This document shows, piece after piece, positions 12,480 through 23,179 of a stretch of 64,000 nucleotides of DNA (its first letter is position 1; each line of letters starts with the position of its first letter). Below the pieces are notes generated by a model. It saw only the letters and a program-made list of their open reading frames with translations. It was not told the origin of the DNA and did not search any database. The position numbers were made by a program, and so were the translations under genes. The DNA is from Arctopsyche grandis (taxonomy: Eukaryota > Arthropoda > Insecta > Trichoptera > Hydropsychidae), in assembly GCF_051622035.1 (NCBI RefSeq), contig NC_135359.1, forward strand, positions 17,111,501 to 17,175,500, given 5' to 3'.

Positions 12480-14781
12480 TTACCCTCATAAAATTATATG
12501 TCATATCCACAGAGATATTTTATTAAAAAATGGTTCTGCGGCTGATGCAGCCATAGCTACATTATTTTGTGATGGCATAACTTGTGCACAGTCTATGGGT
12601 GTAGGAGGAGGTTTTCTATTGGCTATATATACCCATGCTACTGGACAGGTTAACATCTTAAATGCTAGAGAAATAGCACCAGCAGCAAGCACTGAAGATA
12701 TGTTTGAAGGAGGGAATATATCAACGACGACTGGTATGTGGAAATAAGTCTTAAATTAAATAACTTTGTAATTAAATAAATCTAATGGGTTCATGGCATT
12801 ATTTAAGGTGGAAAAGCAGTTGCAGTTCCAGGAGAATTACGTGGATATCAAGCTTTACATAATAAATATGGAAAATTACCATGGGCTGATTTGGTACAAC
12901 CGACTATAGATTTGTGTCGCACTGGGTACGAGGTCACTGATTATTTTGCAAGAGTTTTGCGTGAACGAAAAGAAAGAATATTAGCTGAGCCTTCTTTGAG
13001 GTATAAATATAAACAATAAAACTAAATATGTACATACGTTATGATATGTAAATTGTTTTCTATGGGGAGGACTTTTGTTAGAATGTTAAATTAAATTGTT
13101 TTACTTTTTCTTAGTGAAATATTCATAAACCCAGAAACTAATGATGTCTGGTTGGAAGGCGAAAAAATTAAAAGATTAAAATTAGCAGAAACATTAGAAA
13201 TAATAGCCAGAGATGGAGCAGACGCTTTGTACAATGGAACTCTAACTAAAAGTTTTATTCAGGATATACAGGATTTCGACGGCATTATTACAGAAGAAGA
13301 TATGAATAATTACAAGTAAAATAAATAAATTTAATATGATATAATTATACATTATCATATGATTGTATTGATATTAAATATATATTAATTTAGGGCAGAG
13401 TGGATGACGCCGTTGTCAATCGATTTGGGTGCAGATGCCAAGTTACACACAGTACCATTACCAGGATCTGGTCATGTTTTAGCTCTAATGATTAATGCCT
13501 TGCGTGGTTGGGTCGTTCCTGACAATATGTACAGCGATGAAAATTTTGAAATTGAAGAAAACAGTGCTGTATACTGGCATAGAATCACAGAAATATTCAA
13601 GTACGCCTATGCCAAAAGGACGGGCTTGGGTGACAAAGAATTCTTGCCACTCGATAAAATTCAACCGGTTAGTAGTAAATTATAAATTCTTAAATATTAA
13701 TAATTTAAATTCTTAACTAAAAAATAAAAATTATTCAATACTAAATCAAAATTTTGTAGCTTCTTGATAATCTGACATCGATAGAATATGCACACTATTT
13801 AAGAAGTATCATAGAAGATGATAAGACATATAATAATTGGACACATTATGGAGCTGAGTTTGGAATATTGGAGGATCATGGTACTGCTCATATTTCAATA
13901 GTTGCACCAAACGGAGATGCAGTGGCTGCTACGAGTACTATCAATTTCATGTTAGTTTGTATATAAAAAAGCGTTGAAAAATCATGTCTTGTTTTTTTTT
14001 TTTTCATTTTATTTCATCATTTGGGATATACATATGCTAGTTATAAAAAATTTGCTTCATTATTTATATTTTATTTGATTTTAGTATCGGTGCATTCATT
14101 CGATCACGGTCTACTGGAATTATTTTAAATAACGAGATGGATGACTTTTCATTTCCGAATATAACCAATGTTTACGGATTACCCCCATCTCCTACAAACT
14201 ACGTAGCACCAGGTAAAAGACCTTTGTCATCAATGACCCCATCAATTGTCGTAGAAAAAGGCCGGGGTGCTCGCTTAATATTTGGGGCTGCAGGTGGAAC
14301 AAAAATTACTACCCAAGTTGCAATAGTAAGTTAAATTATCCCAATGAAATGTTACTTATTAGCATACTATGTAGCTTTTGCTTATTTTTTGCTTTTTAAG
14401 GTTGCTTTAAAACATTTGTTATCTGGACATCCTTTGAATGAAGTAATGGACGAGGCGAGGTTTCATCATCAATTGATTCCAATGGAAATACAGCATGAGG
14501 TCAACTTTAACGAGGTTTGATGACTGTTTTTACCAAATTATGTCATAGTGATTTTACAGGTTGTCCTGTTATGACTAGACAGGTATTGGAAAACTTTCAT
14601 GATTTTTTTATATTGTTTATAGACAATCCTACAACAGTTGAGAAATATAGGGCATAATACGACGGAATTGTCTCCAACTGCTGGATTTGCTGCATTAACT
14701 GCCATATCTGTTAATCGGACCACAGGCTATCTCGATGCAGCCTTTGACAAAAGAAGAGGAGGAAGTATTGCCGGCTTTTAA
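2982..14781 (+). CDS. Gamma-glutamyltranspeptidase (glutathione hydrolase), 10 coding exons
   Basis: Membrane-anchored ectoenzyme that cleaves the gamma-glutamyl bond of glutathione and transfers it to water or amino acids. Exons: 2982-3067, 10357-10533, 12513-12733, 12808-13000, 13115-13315, 13394-13667, 13760-13950, 14085-14325, 14401-14514 and 14623-14781. All junctions are GT-AG and phases agree throughout, giving 618 codons. The protein has a short cytosolic N-terminus ending in basic RRKR, one Val-rich membrane anchor (about residues 30-50), and then the catalytic ectodomain. Family landmarks are all present: NGSAADAAIAT, MGVGGGF, NAREIAP (substrate-binding Arg), DHGTAHISI with the autoprocessing and catalytic Thr near residue 426, LNNEMDDF, PLSSMTPS, GAAGGTKITT and the C-terminal DKRRGG. 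This agrees with a working enzyme processed into large and small subunits. An AATAAA overlaps the stop. The first intron (7.3 kb) holds several transposons. Confidence 0.93.
3330..3650. mobile_element. Foldback / hAT-like palindromic element
   Basis: The left part (about 3340-3465) matches one arm of the large palindrome at 50163-50566. The 3481-3650 part is itself an inverted repeat, opening cattggcatgcggtgaaatt and closing with ccgcacgccactg, with inner arms around ctgctcgcgcaaattaag. The same ends bound the larger element at 5539-7191. Target duplications here are unclear. Confidence 0.65.
3745..4140. repeat. Dispersed repeat, copy 1 (second copy at 27055)
   Basis: About 400 bp matching 27055-27460 with scattered differences, including a shared block beginning atttttattacttaaa and another with cctcgtgccccacctg. 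No coding capacity or terminal repeats were recognised. This copy contains a run of 14 G at about 3897, absent from the other. Confidence 0.8.
4440..4547 (+). mobile_element. Helitron-like 3' end
   Basis: The sequence gcaacgcatgccggtttcag is followed by CTAG and then T. A GC-rich terminal segment ending CTAG with T as the next host base is the usual Helitron 3' signature. The start of the element was not located; sequence from about 4140 may belong to it. Confidence 0.45.
4600..5530. other. GGT first-intron DNA without recognised features
   Basis: Very AT-rich, with short acatatgta-type simple repeats. No exon or repeat match noticed. Confidence 0.4.
5539..7191. mobile_element. hAT-like nonautonomous element, 1.65 kb, with a nested second hAT
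   Basis: Long terminal inverted repeats of about 70 bp open cagtggtgtgggggtgaaat and close as the complement, ending cacgccactg. The ends are flanked by gtgcatag and gtgcatat, a 7-of-8 match to an 8-bp target duplication. The inside has palindromic tttctcgagaaa-type blocks near both arms and, at 5753-6517, another complete hAT insertion. No transposase of its own is visible. Confidence 0.75.
5753..6517 (+). mobile_element. hAT element, SPIN/Charlie-like, with transposase relic
   Basis: Terminal inverted repeats cagtgctactcaaact and agtttgagtagcacag, flanked on both sides by an identical 8-bp duplication GTTTATTT. Near the right part one frame reads EYALKLF, then GFSTISLIKTKYCNSV and DPLRLEL. 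This resembles the C-terminal dimerisation region of SPIN/Charlie hAT transposases (GFSAL..IKTKYRNRL..LR). It is internally deleted and inactive. Part of its interior (from about 5820) recurs at 39949-40078. Confidence 0.9.
7523..7768. mobile_element. Degenerate PIF/Harbinger-like MITE
   Basis: The ends (gggccgcaaacacagag and ctgtgtgttctcgacct) and interior (ggcacgtgttatt, gtttgatcgataacggtga) match the better-preserved copies at 18116-18402 and 59098-59407. The inverted ends are eroded and the target duplication is not clear. Confidence 0.5.
8146..8869 (-). mobile_element. hAT element with perfect 8-bp target duplication
   Basis: Terminal inverted repeats cagtggcgtagct and agctacgccactg, flanked on both sides by an identical ATTCCGGG. 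This is a 724-bp internally deleted copy. It retains the end of a hAT transposase on the - strand (8375-8626). It lies in GGT intron 1. Confidence 0.93.
8375..8626 (-). pseudogene. hAT transposase C-terminal dimerisation fragment
   Basis: An 83-codon frame inside the hAT element at 8146-8869. It contains LLITVASIKRSFSKLKMIKN followed by SIGQSRQNNLELLAIEHK, the typical hAT family C-terminal layout (VASxERSFSxLKxIK ... RLxxLxxLxIE). The catalytic region is missing, so it cannot encode a working transposase. Confidence 0.85.
9804..9864 (+). CDS. Alternative GGT first coding exon, Cys-rich N-terminus
   Basis: Exon bounded by tttgcag and gtaagt. The ATG at 9836 opens MCCICSCLC with two bases left over, joining in phase to 10357 to give MCCICSCLCRLIILG... 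An in-frame TAA lies upstream of this ATG inside the exon, which fixes it as the start. The isoform would be 599 residues with five cysteines in the first nine positions, next to the membrane anchor. Such clusters are often S-acylated; that is inference here. It may be a second promoter or a cassette exon. Confidence 0.55.
10540..10920. other. GGT intron 2, proximal part
   Basis: AT-rich intron sequence. Nothing recognised before the candidate acceptor at 10927. Confidence 0.5.
10928..10985 (+). CDS. Possible alternative terminal exon of GGT (truncated isoform)
   Basis: A good polypyrimidine tract and atttcag precede 10928. Joined in phase 2 to the exon ending at 10533 it reads ...IGRLALVWFVVRRLYDNLL and stops at 10985. 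The product would keep only the N-terminus and membrane anchor, with no catalytic domain. The splice site and open frame are visible; use of the exon is not. A short open frame after a chance acceptor is the simple alternative. Confidence 0.25.
10990..12380. other. GGT intron 2, distal part
   Basis: AT-rich intron DNA without recognised repeats until the TA microsatellite. Confidence 0.4.
12383..12470. repeat. (TA)n microsatellite
   Basis: About 44 uninterrupted TA dinucleotides, ending about 40 bp before the acceptor of the GGT exon at 12513. Confidence 0.98.
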
Positions 14782-14785
14782 TAAA
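14780..14785 (+). terminator. Candidate GGT polyadenylation signal overlapping the stop codon
   Basis: AATAAA overlaps the last two bases of the TAA stop (14779-14781). Further A-rich signals follow within 100 bp, so a signal further downstream may be the one used. Confidence 0.35.
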
Positions 14786-15226
14786 ACGAAATTAAAAATT
14801 TATTTGAAAATAAAAATTATTAATGTAATTTCATATAAATAATTCCAGTATTTTTTTAATTTGTAATATATATGTATTATATACATTGTATGTACATGTT
14901 CAACTATCTACCTCTCCTGATAATGACTATTATACTTCCTCCACTGAATTTATTCTTACAGATATTTGAGATTATTAAATTTATAAGAATGTACTTAATT
15001 TTTGAATGAATATACGTTTGAATATTATGAACTATGTTTTATTTATAAAGTGCATATTTCAAAATCTATGTTTAATATTTTTAATAAAAATTTCAACATT
15101 AAACATAAGTATAATAAGTCCAACACAATTGAAATAATATTATATCTTTCAACATTATATTGTCAATTCTTCATATAAAGTAAAGGCACCGTTCACCATC
15201 ATGAATCAAGTCTTGTGCAGTTTTTT

Positions 15227-15232
15227 TTTATT
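15227..15232 (-). terminator. Candidate polyadenylation signal of the 15343-16881 gene
   Basis: TTTATT on the + strand, that is AATAAA on the gene strand, about 110 bp after its stop. Confidence 0.5.
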
Positions 15233-15342
15233 AGAATGCAAAAAATGATTTTTTTCCAATTTTTTAATAAAAAAGTCCTACCCTTTTTAGGATATTACAT
15301 TTTTCAGTATTAAAATTTTGCTTTAGGTAAACACATAGTGTT

Positions 15343-16881
15343 CTAATTTGAATGAAAATGCATCCAGAGAGCTTGGCGAATGAAATATTCCTGGAAATAG
15401 AAATCGGGATCATACCAGGTGATACTGTTGTAGTTATAGTCATACTGATCATATAGAGGTGGATTTAGATGCGGTGCATACTTAGCTCTCATCAATAGAG
15501 GCTTATTTACGTATTCCAGGAGTAGCGACACTTGAGAACGACCCACCAAAGACAACAGACTGCCCACCAGAGCATGTAAACGATGCGAGGAGAATCCTCG
15601 GACGGAATTCAAAGCAAAATTTTGCACACCCAAACAGAAACACACAGTTCCAACTATCATCACATCACAAGATAAGTTGACGACTGCCGAAGAAGCACAC
15701 GAGAAGACGTTCATTGCGCATTGCATACCTTCACAGTTTCTCATAACCGCTCTGAGCAGCACTTCAAACAAATCTTCGACGAATCTGTACAAATAATTGA
15801 CGTTTGGGGCATTGTACTCGCTCAGTTTACCATCGAAGCGCGAGTACTTCACGTAGAAGGACTTCAATTTATAGAGACAGCTCTTGTTGTCGTTCTTGTC
15901 GATTAAATTTTGAAACATTTTACATCCAAACACGAGCTTACAACAGTCGTCAGATTTGATCAATTCAAATATGATCTCGATCAAATTCGATAGGTCCTGT
16001 AGATCAACTATGCTGTACATTTTCGCGGCGTACTCCAAAGAGCGCGAGATGTTCGAAGGTATTTCTTTGCACATTTGTAGACAGTCTATGATAAAATCGG
16101 GCAGATCTTTATTTTTCATATGAGCGCATAAATTCTTGAAACAATTGTTTAAAACTACCTCTTGTGGTGTGTGATGTTTAACGCTTTCGAAGTACTTATC
16201 GCGCAATCTTTTTACGGAATTCATTTTGGCGTTCCATTGACACTTCTTAACTAGGCAGCATATTTCGTTATATATTGACTTCCATTCCTTTGAATTTGCC
16301 AAGTCTAATAGTTTATCGAGAAGGCTGTCAGCGCTATTGGGTTCGAGTGCAGTGCTTAGTAATTCAACGACGAAGTGGTGCTCTTTCCACAAATTCAGAG
16401 ACACTATGAACGTTAGAAACGTGTCGATCGTCTCGTCTAACTTTTCAGGTGAAAGTATGAGCACGAGAGTTTTCAGGTTTCCGATCGCTTTGGCGTACTC
16501 AATGGGTTTATGGGTACTGAGAAAATGTCTCGACAAATTGGCGCCGCATAGTAGAAGTTTAGATATGTTGGCTTTTAAGAGCACTTCTCGGTCGGTTCTT
16601 TCGCATACTTTCTTCAGGGTTTTCATACCCAAGTGAGCGTGAGAGCGGTGAAAACTCCATCGAGGTCGTTCGCATAAATTGATGGGATCAGGTGTGAAAT
16701 TGGCGGGGCAAAATTTTGTCAACTTCTCGATTTTTTTATGTAGCTGTTCGTCATTATAAATACGACTTTTAGTCGACATGTTTGCACGCGAAACAAATGA
16801 ATTTAATTGTTGTTGATAAACTAATAATTTAAATGTTTCATTGATGGAAAGGTTCCTTTGAACTATTCGGGAATAATGCAT
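15343..16881 (-). CDS. Unidentified 512-residue helical protein, single exon
   Basis: A long intronless frame, GC-balanced compared with its surroundings, which strongly suggests real coding. I do not recognise the family. It is Leu, Lys and Cys rich and mostly helical, with repeated amphipathic helices about 35-45 residues apart (for example DETIDTFLTFIVSLNLW and LPDFIIDCLQMCKEI), suggesting an ARM/HEAT- or TPR-like solenoid. The C-terminus is aromatic (YDQYDYNYNSITWYDPDFYF). No signal peptide or clear membrane span. The Met at 16779 (MSTKSRIYNDEQ) is an alternative start: the first 34 residues are less soluble-looking and the upstream ATG lies only a few bases from a SINE poly-T end. It converges on GGT. 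Being intronless in an intron-rich genome, it may be a retrogene. Confidence 0.8.
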   Translation of the reverse strand: MHYSRIVQRNLSINETFKLLVYQQQLNSFVSRANMSTKSRIYNDEQLHKKIEKLTKFCPANFTPDPINLCERPRWSFHRSHAHLGMKTLKKVCERTDREVLLKANISKLLLCGANLSRHFLSTHKPIEYAKAIGNLKTLVLILSPEKLDETIDTFLTFIVSLNLWKEHHFVVELLSTALEPNSADSLLDKLLDLANSKEWKSIYNEICCLVKKCQWNAKMNSVKRLRDKYFESVKHHTPQEVVLNNCFKNLCAHMKNKDLPDFIIDCLQMCKEIPSNISRSLEYAAKMYSIVDLQDLSNLIEIIFELIKSDDCCKLVFGCKMFQNLIDKNDNKSCLYKLKSFYVKYSRFDGKLSEYNAPNVNYLYRFVEDLFEVLLRAVMRNCEGMQCAMNVFSCASSAVVNLSCDVMIVGTVCFCLGVQNFALNSVRGFSSHRLHALVGSLLSLVGRSQVSLLLEYVNKPLLMRAKYAPHLNPPLYDQYDYNYNSITWYDPDFYFQEYFIRQALWMHFHSN

Positions 16882-16882
16882 T

Positions 16883-17540
16883 TATTTTATTTTATTTTTT
16901 TATTTTTACATATATACCAGGAAGGCCTTACAGGCAAATCCCAATGCGCCTTCCTGGCCAATTACAAATATAAATGCAGCATCATATTGAATATATGCAA
17001 ATATTTCATTCCGAGTGCATATGCATGTACATACATACATACATATGATTGTTATGCAGTTTGAATAAAGCAATATGACGTGCGACATTTCGTATATTGA
17101 AGTTCATATTGCAAAATGTATACGGCTCGTATTCACGTTATGCATATTGCATTTTTTAATACTAACACGCAGAAATTTGATATAAGTACATACTTTATTT
17201 TATTTTTATTACATTTAACTACATTTTATTATACAAGTCGTTGAATTACGAGACACTGAAAAACTCGCAAATTAACGAGACATCTATGAATTATACATAA
17301 ATTTTATTGTACATCAATCATACTTCAAATAGTGGTGACATAGTAGGTAGGAAGGATTTTTAGCCAATTTTTTTTCCGGGAACCGTTTCAACAATGAAAT
17401 CAGAGAAAATTGGCAAACTCTGATCGGAAACTATCAACCTGGAGTCACAAATCCAGGTTTGACCAACAGCATACTCTGAAAAATTCATTTTCATTCGAGG
17501 CCCGGGCTCAGGGATCGAACTCGGAACATGTATTACTAGT
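16883..17540 (-). mobile_element. tRNA-derived SINE, copy a, interrupted
   Basis: Reads on the - strand. The A tail appears as T-rich sequence at 16883-16910, followed by the 3' hairpin arms ccaggaaggcc and gccttcctggcc. The body (gagacatctatgaatt, atagtggtgacatagt) and the promoter-proximal gggatcgaactcgg (box B complement) match copies at 24484 and 25358. About 200 bp of foreign AT-rich sequence (roughly 16990-17205) splits the copy. The tRNA-like head is broken off. It directly abuts the ATG at 16881. Confidence 0.8.
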
Positions 17541-18680
17541 TGTAATATATTTTATCTGGCGTTTTAGTTAATTCATATTCGAATACAAATTAACTAGCAG
17601 ACATGTGTTTCTACAGGTGAAATATAGTTTCAACCAGGGAAATGGTTTCAACGGTGCTCGCTATGACAGTTTCGAGAACACAACTAGTGTTGTGCCTGTT
17701 GATTTCAACGGGTGGTTTCGGAAAGGAATTGATACACGATTTGAAATAAAGTTTAAATAAAGCGCGCATTACACCCTTACCGATCAACCCGTTCGAAATG
17801 ATGAATGCATGTGTGTCTGTGTGTCACCCATTGCTCGGCCTGACGTCACATGACACTCCACCCCCCCCCCCATTTCCCCGCGTTTCCTCGATCACTTGAC
17901 TCTGATTGGATGTGTGTCCACGGTTTGGCACATACATACACACATCGCTTCCGTTTTTATATATATATATATATTAATATATGATTTAGGATTCAACTAT
18001 GTTTGAATATTACGTACTATTACGAATTATGGAAAAGAGTTTAATATTATATAGTTTCACTGGTATTTAATTTTATTATATATGTACATTGTTTCACTGG
18101 TAATTATATATATTAGGGCGCAGACAGAGTGGGGCGCGGCACGTGTTTTTATTTTTTTAGATAGTTTTGAATATGTAAAAAAACACTATTACGCCTGATC
18201 TATGCCAGGCCAAAACTCTTGAATTGTTTTCGGTGATATATTTTCTTATATTGATAGTGATTTCCATATTTGAAAAAATGTAGTGGAAACTTGTCGTAAT
18301 AAAAAGATAGTACTAAATAACAATGACATAAGTCGAGCCATTTCACAGCTGGAGTGTACAACTAGACTTGCCGTGCCGTAGAATTTTGTTTGCCTGCGCC
18401 TTTAACATTCACAATTGAGTTTTGACAGTTCAGATTTTTTAACAGGCTGCTATAGGATTCAACAACGCGTTAATACTACATATGTATATACTTACTATTA
18501 CGAATTATGGAAAAAAGTTTCATATTGCGATAATCCAAAGAATGTGTTTTAAACAAAAATGTAACTTTCGACTCAAATTACTAGTCAAGTGATATTTACA
18601 CGAAAAACAGCACTGTAAATAAAATACATCCAAATCAGGTCGCATTGAAAGTCTAAGCTCAGTGATTCATGTTCAAAAAG
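17525..18680. repeat. Long dispersed repeat containing a Harbinger MITE
   Basis: Blocks at 17530-17640 and 18403-18660 match 58950-59090 and 59408-59665 in the same order and orientation, on either side of the same MITE. The two ~1 kb regions are therefore copies of one larger element. A GC-rich segment with a run of C lies at about 17860. No protein is recognisable. Confidence 0.75.
18116..18402. mobile_element. PIF/Harbinger-like MITE
   Basis: Inverted ends gggcgcagacag and tgcctgcgcct, flanked by TTA on both sides, the 3-bp target duplication typical of PIF/Harbinger. 287 bp with no coding capacity. A sister copy is at 59098-59407. Confidence 0.75.
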
Positions 18681-18689
18681 TGGATGAAA

Positions 18690-19110
18690 GAAACGGAATA
18701 CAACGAAGAACGGAATGGGTTTTGGTGCAAACGACCGACAAGCGCCAGACAGACTGAACCACAGATTAACTGGATGGCTGCTTTAAGCGCAATTCTCGAC
18801 TTCACGAATGATAGATTGCACATCAGATGACGAGTAACCTTTCAATGTGCACAGATGCAATTATTAAAATGGTAATTATTAAAATTGAGTTGGATCTTTC
18901 TGGCGAATTTAATAAGGAAAAATTCGGAACTAAAGTATCAGAAGCACAGAACGTATACAAGGTAGGTATGACGGGACTTCGGGTAGATTTCGCTTAGTGT
19001 AAGTGCGAGCAGTGCGCACGCATAAGGTACACGTATCGTTAATCTGTGGTTCAGTCTGTCTGGCGCTTGTCGATCGTTTGCACCGCATCGGAACGGAATA
19101 CATCCATTGT
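18690..19110. mobile_element. Foldback element with 50-bp inverted arms
   Basis: Arms at about 18717-18768 (gcaaacgaccgacaagcgcc, cagacagactgaacc) and 19039-19092 are reverse complements. The sequence between (actcgtcatctg complement, gtgcacagatgcaatt) recurs inverted at 52660-52760. Confidence 0.65.
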
Positions 19111-19739
19111 GTCATCATATGTAATAACTATGTACGTGGGATAGATGAAACATATTTTAACTGGTCAAAATATATTACGACTGGTAATACAATTTGGTTG
19201 TAACATATGTATACATATGTCGATTCAAAATAAATTTATTTTATATGAAAAACAAAAAACAAAATTAAAATTCTATTGTTTTATTTAAGTACTAGACCAC
19301 TGTATATATTAAGCGTCGCCTAAATCAGAATAGTAAATTATGGCCAAATAATTAATACAGTCAAATTTCGAAATAGTTTTATAGGACTTTAAAAGTTCGC
19401 TTTAACGATATTTGACTGTTATTGACCTAGGGCACGCCAAGAACTGTCAAGCAAGTCAAAAACTGTTTGTTAGTAGTTAAATCCAAATATTAAACTACAT
19501 ATATAAAGCCCATTATCATTAAAGTTTATGCTCAAAATATTATGTTTCAAGGGCACTATAACATATCTACTTTATTTTAAATTAGTAAAATTGTAAAGAA
19601 ATTACTGATTAATCCATGTTTATATCAAGGATAATGATTTGATATAATCTCCGCTGATTTACATATATTGGATATATGAGACAATTAACACGTTATGCAA
19701 GTGATACTTATCGTCAAAGTATTATTTTTCCAGAGGATC

Positions 19740-19935
19740 GATACGGGTTTTCTGTTTTCGGCGCGCTTTTCGCTCTTAACACCGGACACGCGCTTTGCTC
19801 GTGAGCTTTTCCGTGAATTTTCCGAGCTGTGCCGACAGACGCCGAAGTTCTAAAGCCCCTCTACTTATGCCACGATCAGAGCTTTTCCGAGTCAGTGCGG
19901 CTCCGCGTCGCGACACCCACGTACCCCGTGTAAGT
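19740..19935 (+). other. GC-rich segment, possible untranslated first exon
   Basis: Stands out sharply in an AT-rich area, with several CpG and GCGC motifs, and ends at a good donor-like CCCCGTGTAAGT (about 19935). It could be a promoter with a first exon, but no downstream exon was found. Confidence 0.25.
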
Positions 19936-20794
19936 TCGAATTTTCATAATGCTAAATTTTCCGGGAAGATTTTATTAAGTTTATTTAAGAATTATGAATA
20001 GCCCATAGTGTGATTTTTAGTGTTTAAAAATATATTTTAAAATTAGAATCACGTATTTTATTCAATTTGGCATATATTTTTTTGACACATTTATTAATTA
20101 TTATTGTTTTTATATATTATAAATTAATATTATTGTATTACATATATACCTGATTAAGTAGTATCATTTACTTTTGATAACTAGTTTAGCAATATATTTA
20201 AATTATTTAAAGAACAAATTATCAAATATTTGTAAACAATTTAATATTATATAGATTGTTATAGGAAGTAAATTATCGGACAGTATAGTTTTAATTATAA
20301 ACTTTAATAATGTTAATAATTGCAAGAATATTTTTTTAAAACTGATTTAATATCATATGAAAAATTTCAATCTTTATATTTATTTTATATACATATAGTA
20401 TATACAAAATCAGACCATGAAATTTCCACCCGCTGTTTCGCGCTGAATAGATGTGAGAATTCTCAGAACTGATAACAATGTAAAAGAAATAAAAGAAAAT
20501 GGTGAAATATAAACGTATACAAATTTCAACATTGAATTGAGTGCATCAAATCCATCAATCATTGTCGACAACAGATATGAGTCGTGGGTGAGTGAATTCT
20601 TTTTAAATGTTCATTTATATTATGAATTAATATGTACTTACCTACCAATTCTTTAGTGTATTTGTGTATAATTATTCGGAGGAGAATAGAAATTTTTTAT
20701 GCACGACATTTCTAATGATAAACGATTTAATTAAATATTGATTAAAATCATACTATATACATTAAAAGAATTCGGATTTATTACATTGAATATT

Positions 20795-20950
20795 ATGAAA
20801 AAAAAAATAGTTTGTGTTCTTATAGTGTTAGTAGTGCAACAGGTATACTCTGTACAGAAATTAGCCGAAGCATTTTACGTGCGTTGTGTAGCTGAAAATT
20901 TATCTTGTTCGCTACTTGCTGCTTTGATTGCATTGATGACTGTAATTTAA
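20795..20950 (+). CDS. Possible small secreted peptide, 51 residues
   Basis: The frame opens MKKKIVCVLIVLVVQQVYS, which looks like a signal peptide (basic start, hydrophobic core, small residue before the likely cut). About 32 residues follow, with two Cys, ending in a hydrophobic LLAALIALMTVI. An in-frame upstream ATG at 20738 adds 19 residues and would spoil the signal. No homologue comes to mind. The frame is short and the region AT-rich, so chance is quite possible. Confidence 0.3.
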   Translation: MKKKIVCVLIVLVVQQVYSVQKLAEAFYVRCVAENLSCSLLAALIALMTVI

Positions 20951-21119
20951 AAAAAATATACGAAGTTAATAGTTGTATTAATATTATGAACTTACATTAG
21001 ATAAATGAAAGGCTTTACAAATTGCCTGGCGTTGCTCGAGCAGATGGAAGGTAAACAAGTTTCAGGTCTACGGTAGAATATTAAATTTAAGACTGTAGAT
21101 TTGCATAGTGGAAAAACCA

Positions 21120-21155
21120 GCGATTTTACCGAGCGAAGCCGGGTAAAAACACTAG
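21120..21155 (+). mobile_element. Helitron-like 3' end, family A
   Basis: ccgagcgaagccgg hairpin, then gtaaaaacaCTAG and T. The same terminus occurs at 31568 and 61488. Confidence 0.6.
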
Positions 21156-21159
21156 TAAA

Positions 21160-23175
21160 CAATATATTTAATTTTGAAATTTGATTTATTTGTTTTGCAA
21201 TTGAGACTAATATCACCAATTGTATATTGATATTTATTGCTTTTGAATTATTTATGTTCAATTTGGACTGTAGGAATGACTATTAAGATTTATGATAGTT
21301 CTACCAAAACTACCATTCATATGAAAACCTCGATAGAAATTTCAAATGAGTTAATAGTAATAATAAAAAAACTGGAATGGTATATTATTTAAATGCATAC
21401 TTACAATCGAAAATTGGATACAGTTCATTCTTTCAAAGAACTACCCCGAAAGAGTAAAGAATCGTTTTTGAGTGGGGTTTAAGCGTATCGGAATCAAACC
21501 AGTATACAATGAAACTGTATTAGTGACTAATAATTGTAAAAAAATATATTTTCACTATATTTATGGAGATTTTTTGAAGGTAAGACATATGGTCCTCTTC
21601 ACTGGAGCACATCGTAAACAGGTATACTTTCCCAAACTTTTTAAAGAGGTTTTTTAGGTTGCAGGGCCACTTTTATGTACATATATATATATATAATATT
21701 TATTATTCTATTGCGAAGGCTGGGTACAAAGGCATTCAAACTGAAAATCGTGAGGTGAATTTTTAAAAAAGTGTTCAGTATTTAATTCGACGATGGAAAT
21801 TTTCCGACTAAGCGTTGAAAATATTCTGCCTTATCATTTTTGTTCATGTTCATCAACGCTTACTAGGGAATTACAACATTTTCACTTTTATGAAGGTCGT
21901 CATTTACGTGGAAAAATAAAACGAAACAATAAAGGGACGATGCGTGCTACTTAATAATGTCCGCGTTGTCCTGAAAATGTAATTAGATAATTTCGGACAC
22001 GGCGAGCTTTTGGCGCGTACGAAAATAACGTTAATTGCGAGCACGCGTAAGACTCGTACATAATCGCGGTTTAGTTAACACACGATGAAATTCAATGATG
22101 TTTTTATAATTCATAAAGCAAACCACATCTCTTGTATCCCTTTAGCCCTTTCCGGGCCAATTTGTACGGGGAAAGCCTCCGTAACTAGCACTTAGTACAT
22201 GTGTACACACATATGTATATATATATAGCATTTGGGTCAAATAATATACATAGGTTTGGATATACATACAATTTTCAGATTACAATCAAACGTGACTTCT
22301 TTGTACGACGTAGTCCGCGTTTGATGGTTTATGTGGTGTCAATTAGTAGAATTATACGAGTAATATTGAACGATTGCGTTTAAATCTTAAAATTAGTACC
22401 TATGTATTTTCAAATGTGATAAATAAACGTGCCTTACATGTTATAAGTGACCCTGATCTTATCTCAATTTTATTTTCATCCATGCCAAATATCATTGTGA
22501 ACAAAAATAATAGGATTTAAAATAACTTCAGGGGGTCGGATGAATGCGTGTTGTTCATTTAGTTTGTCGTAGTGATTGTAAACTTTACACGTATATTTAT
22601 AGTTTACAATACATGTGTTTGTATCGTATATATATATATATAATATGTTACTTATGCGATGTTGTTAAGCAAAATTTTCAATTGATAAAAATTAAGACTC
22701 GTATATGTATTCTACCTTATTTGGCACAGGAAATTGATAAGAAAAGAAAAAAAAAGTTATATAATAGTTATCACTAGCCTGATATAAATGTTAGTAAATT
22801 AATACATATTTAGTTTCTTTGTCAACAACATTAAAAAAAAAATGAAATATTTCAATTGACATATAGATATAGATTATCTTAATATATGTACATAAATATA
22901 CGTTAGTTAAAATGAAATACGTACGCGTTTGAGGGACAGATCAATATTAAATTGGACGTAGAAAATTTCGACACAATAGTCGCATGATTGAAAATATTAA
23001 ATCTGATACCTAGAAATAAATAGGTCAACGGCGACAATGCAAACATACATATGTATATGTATATATATATTTAATACATTTGGTGTTTATCAAAAAATAT
23101 TTTGTTTAGGTATATAAATAATTCGTATCTGAACGTATGGTTTAACTGTTAAATTTATTCAATCAAATATGGATT
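21160..23175. other. AT-rich intergenic stretch
   Basis: No exon was recognised. It contains short simple repeats (TA runs at 21680, 22220, 22630 and 23050) and a GC-richer patch at about 21950-22070 without an identifiable function. Confidence 0.4.
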
Positions 23176-23179
23176 ACAT

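Noticed and set aside
12220-12510. 96-codon frame of alternating Tyr-Ile
   Set aside because: Product of the TA microsatellite.
15721-16636. + strand frames of 61 and 99 codons
   Set aside because: Antisense shadows of the 512-codon gene.
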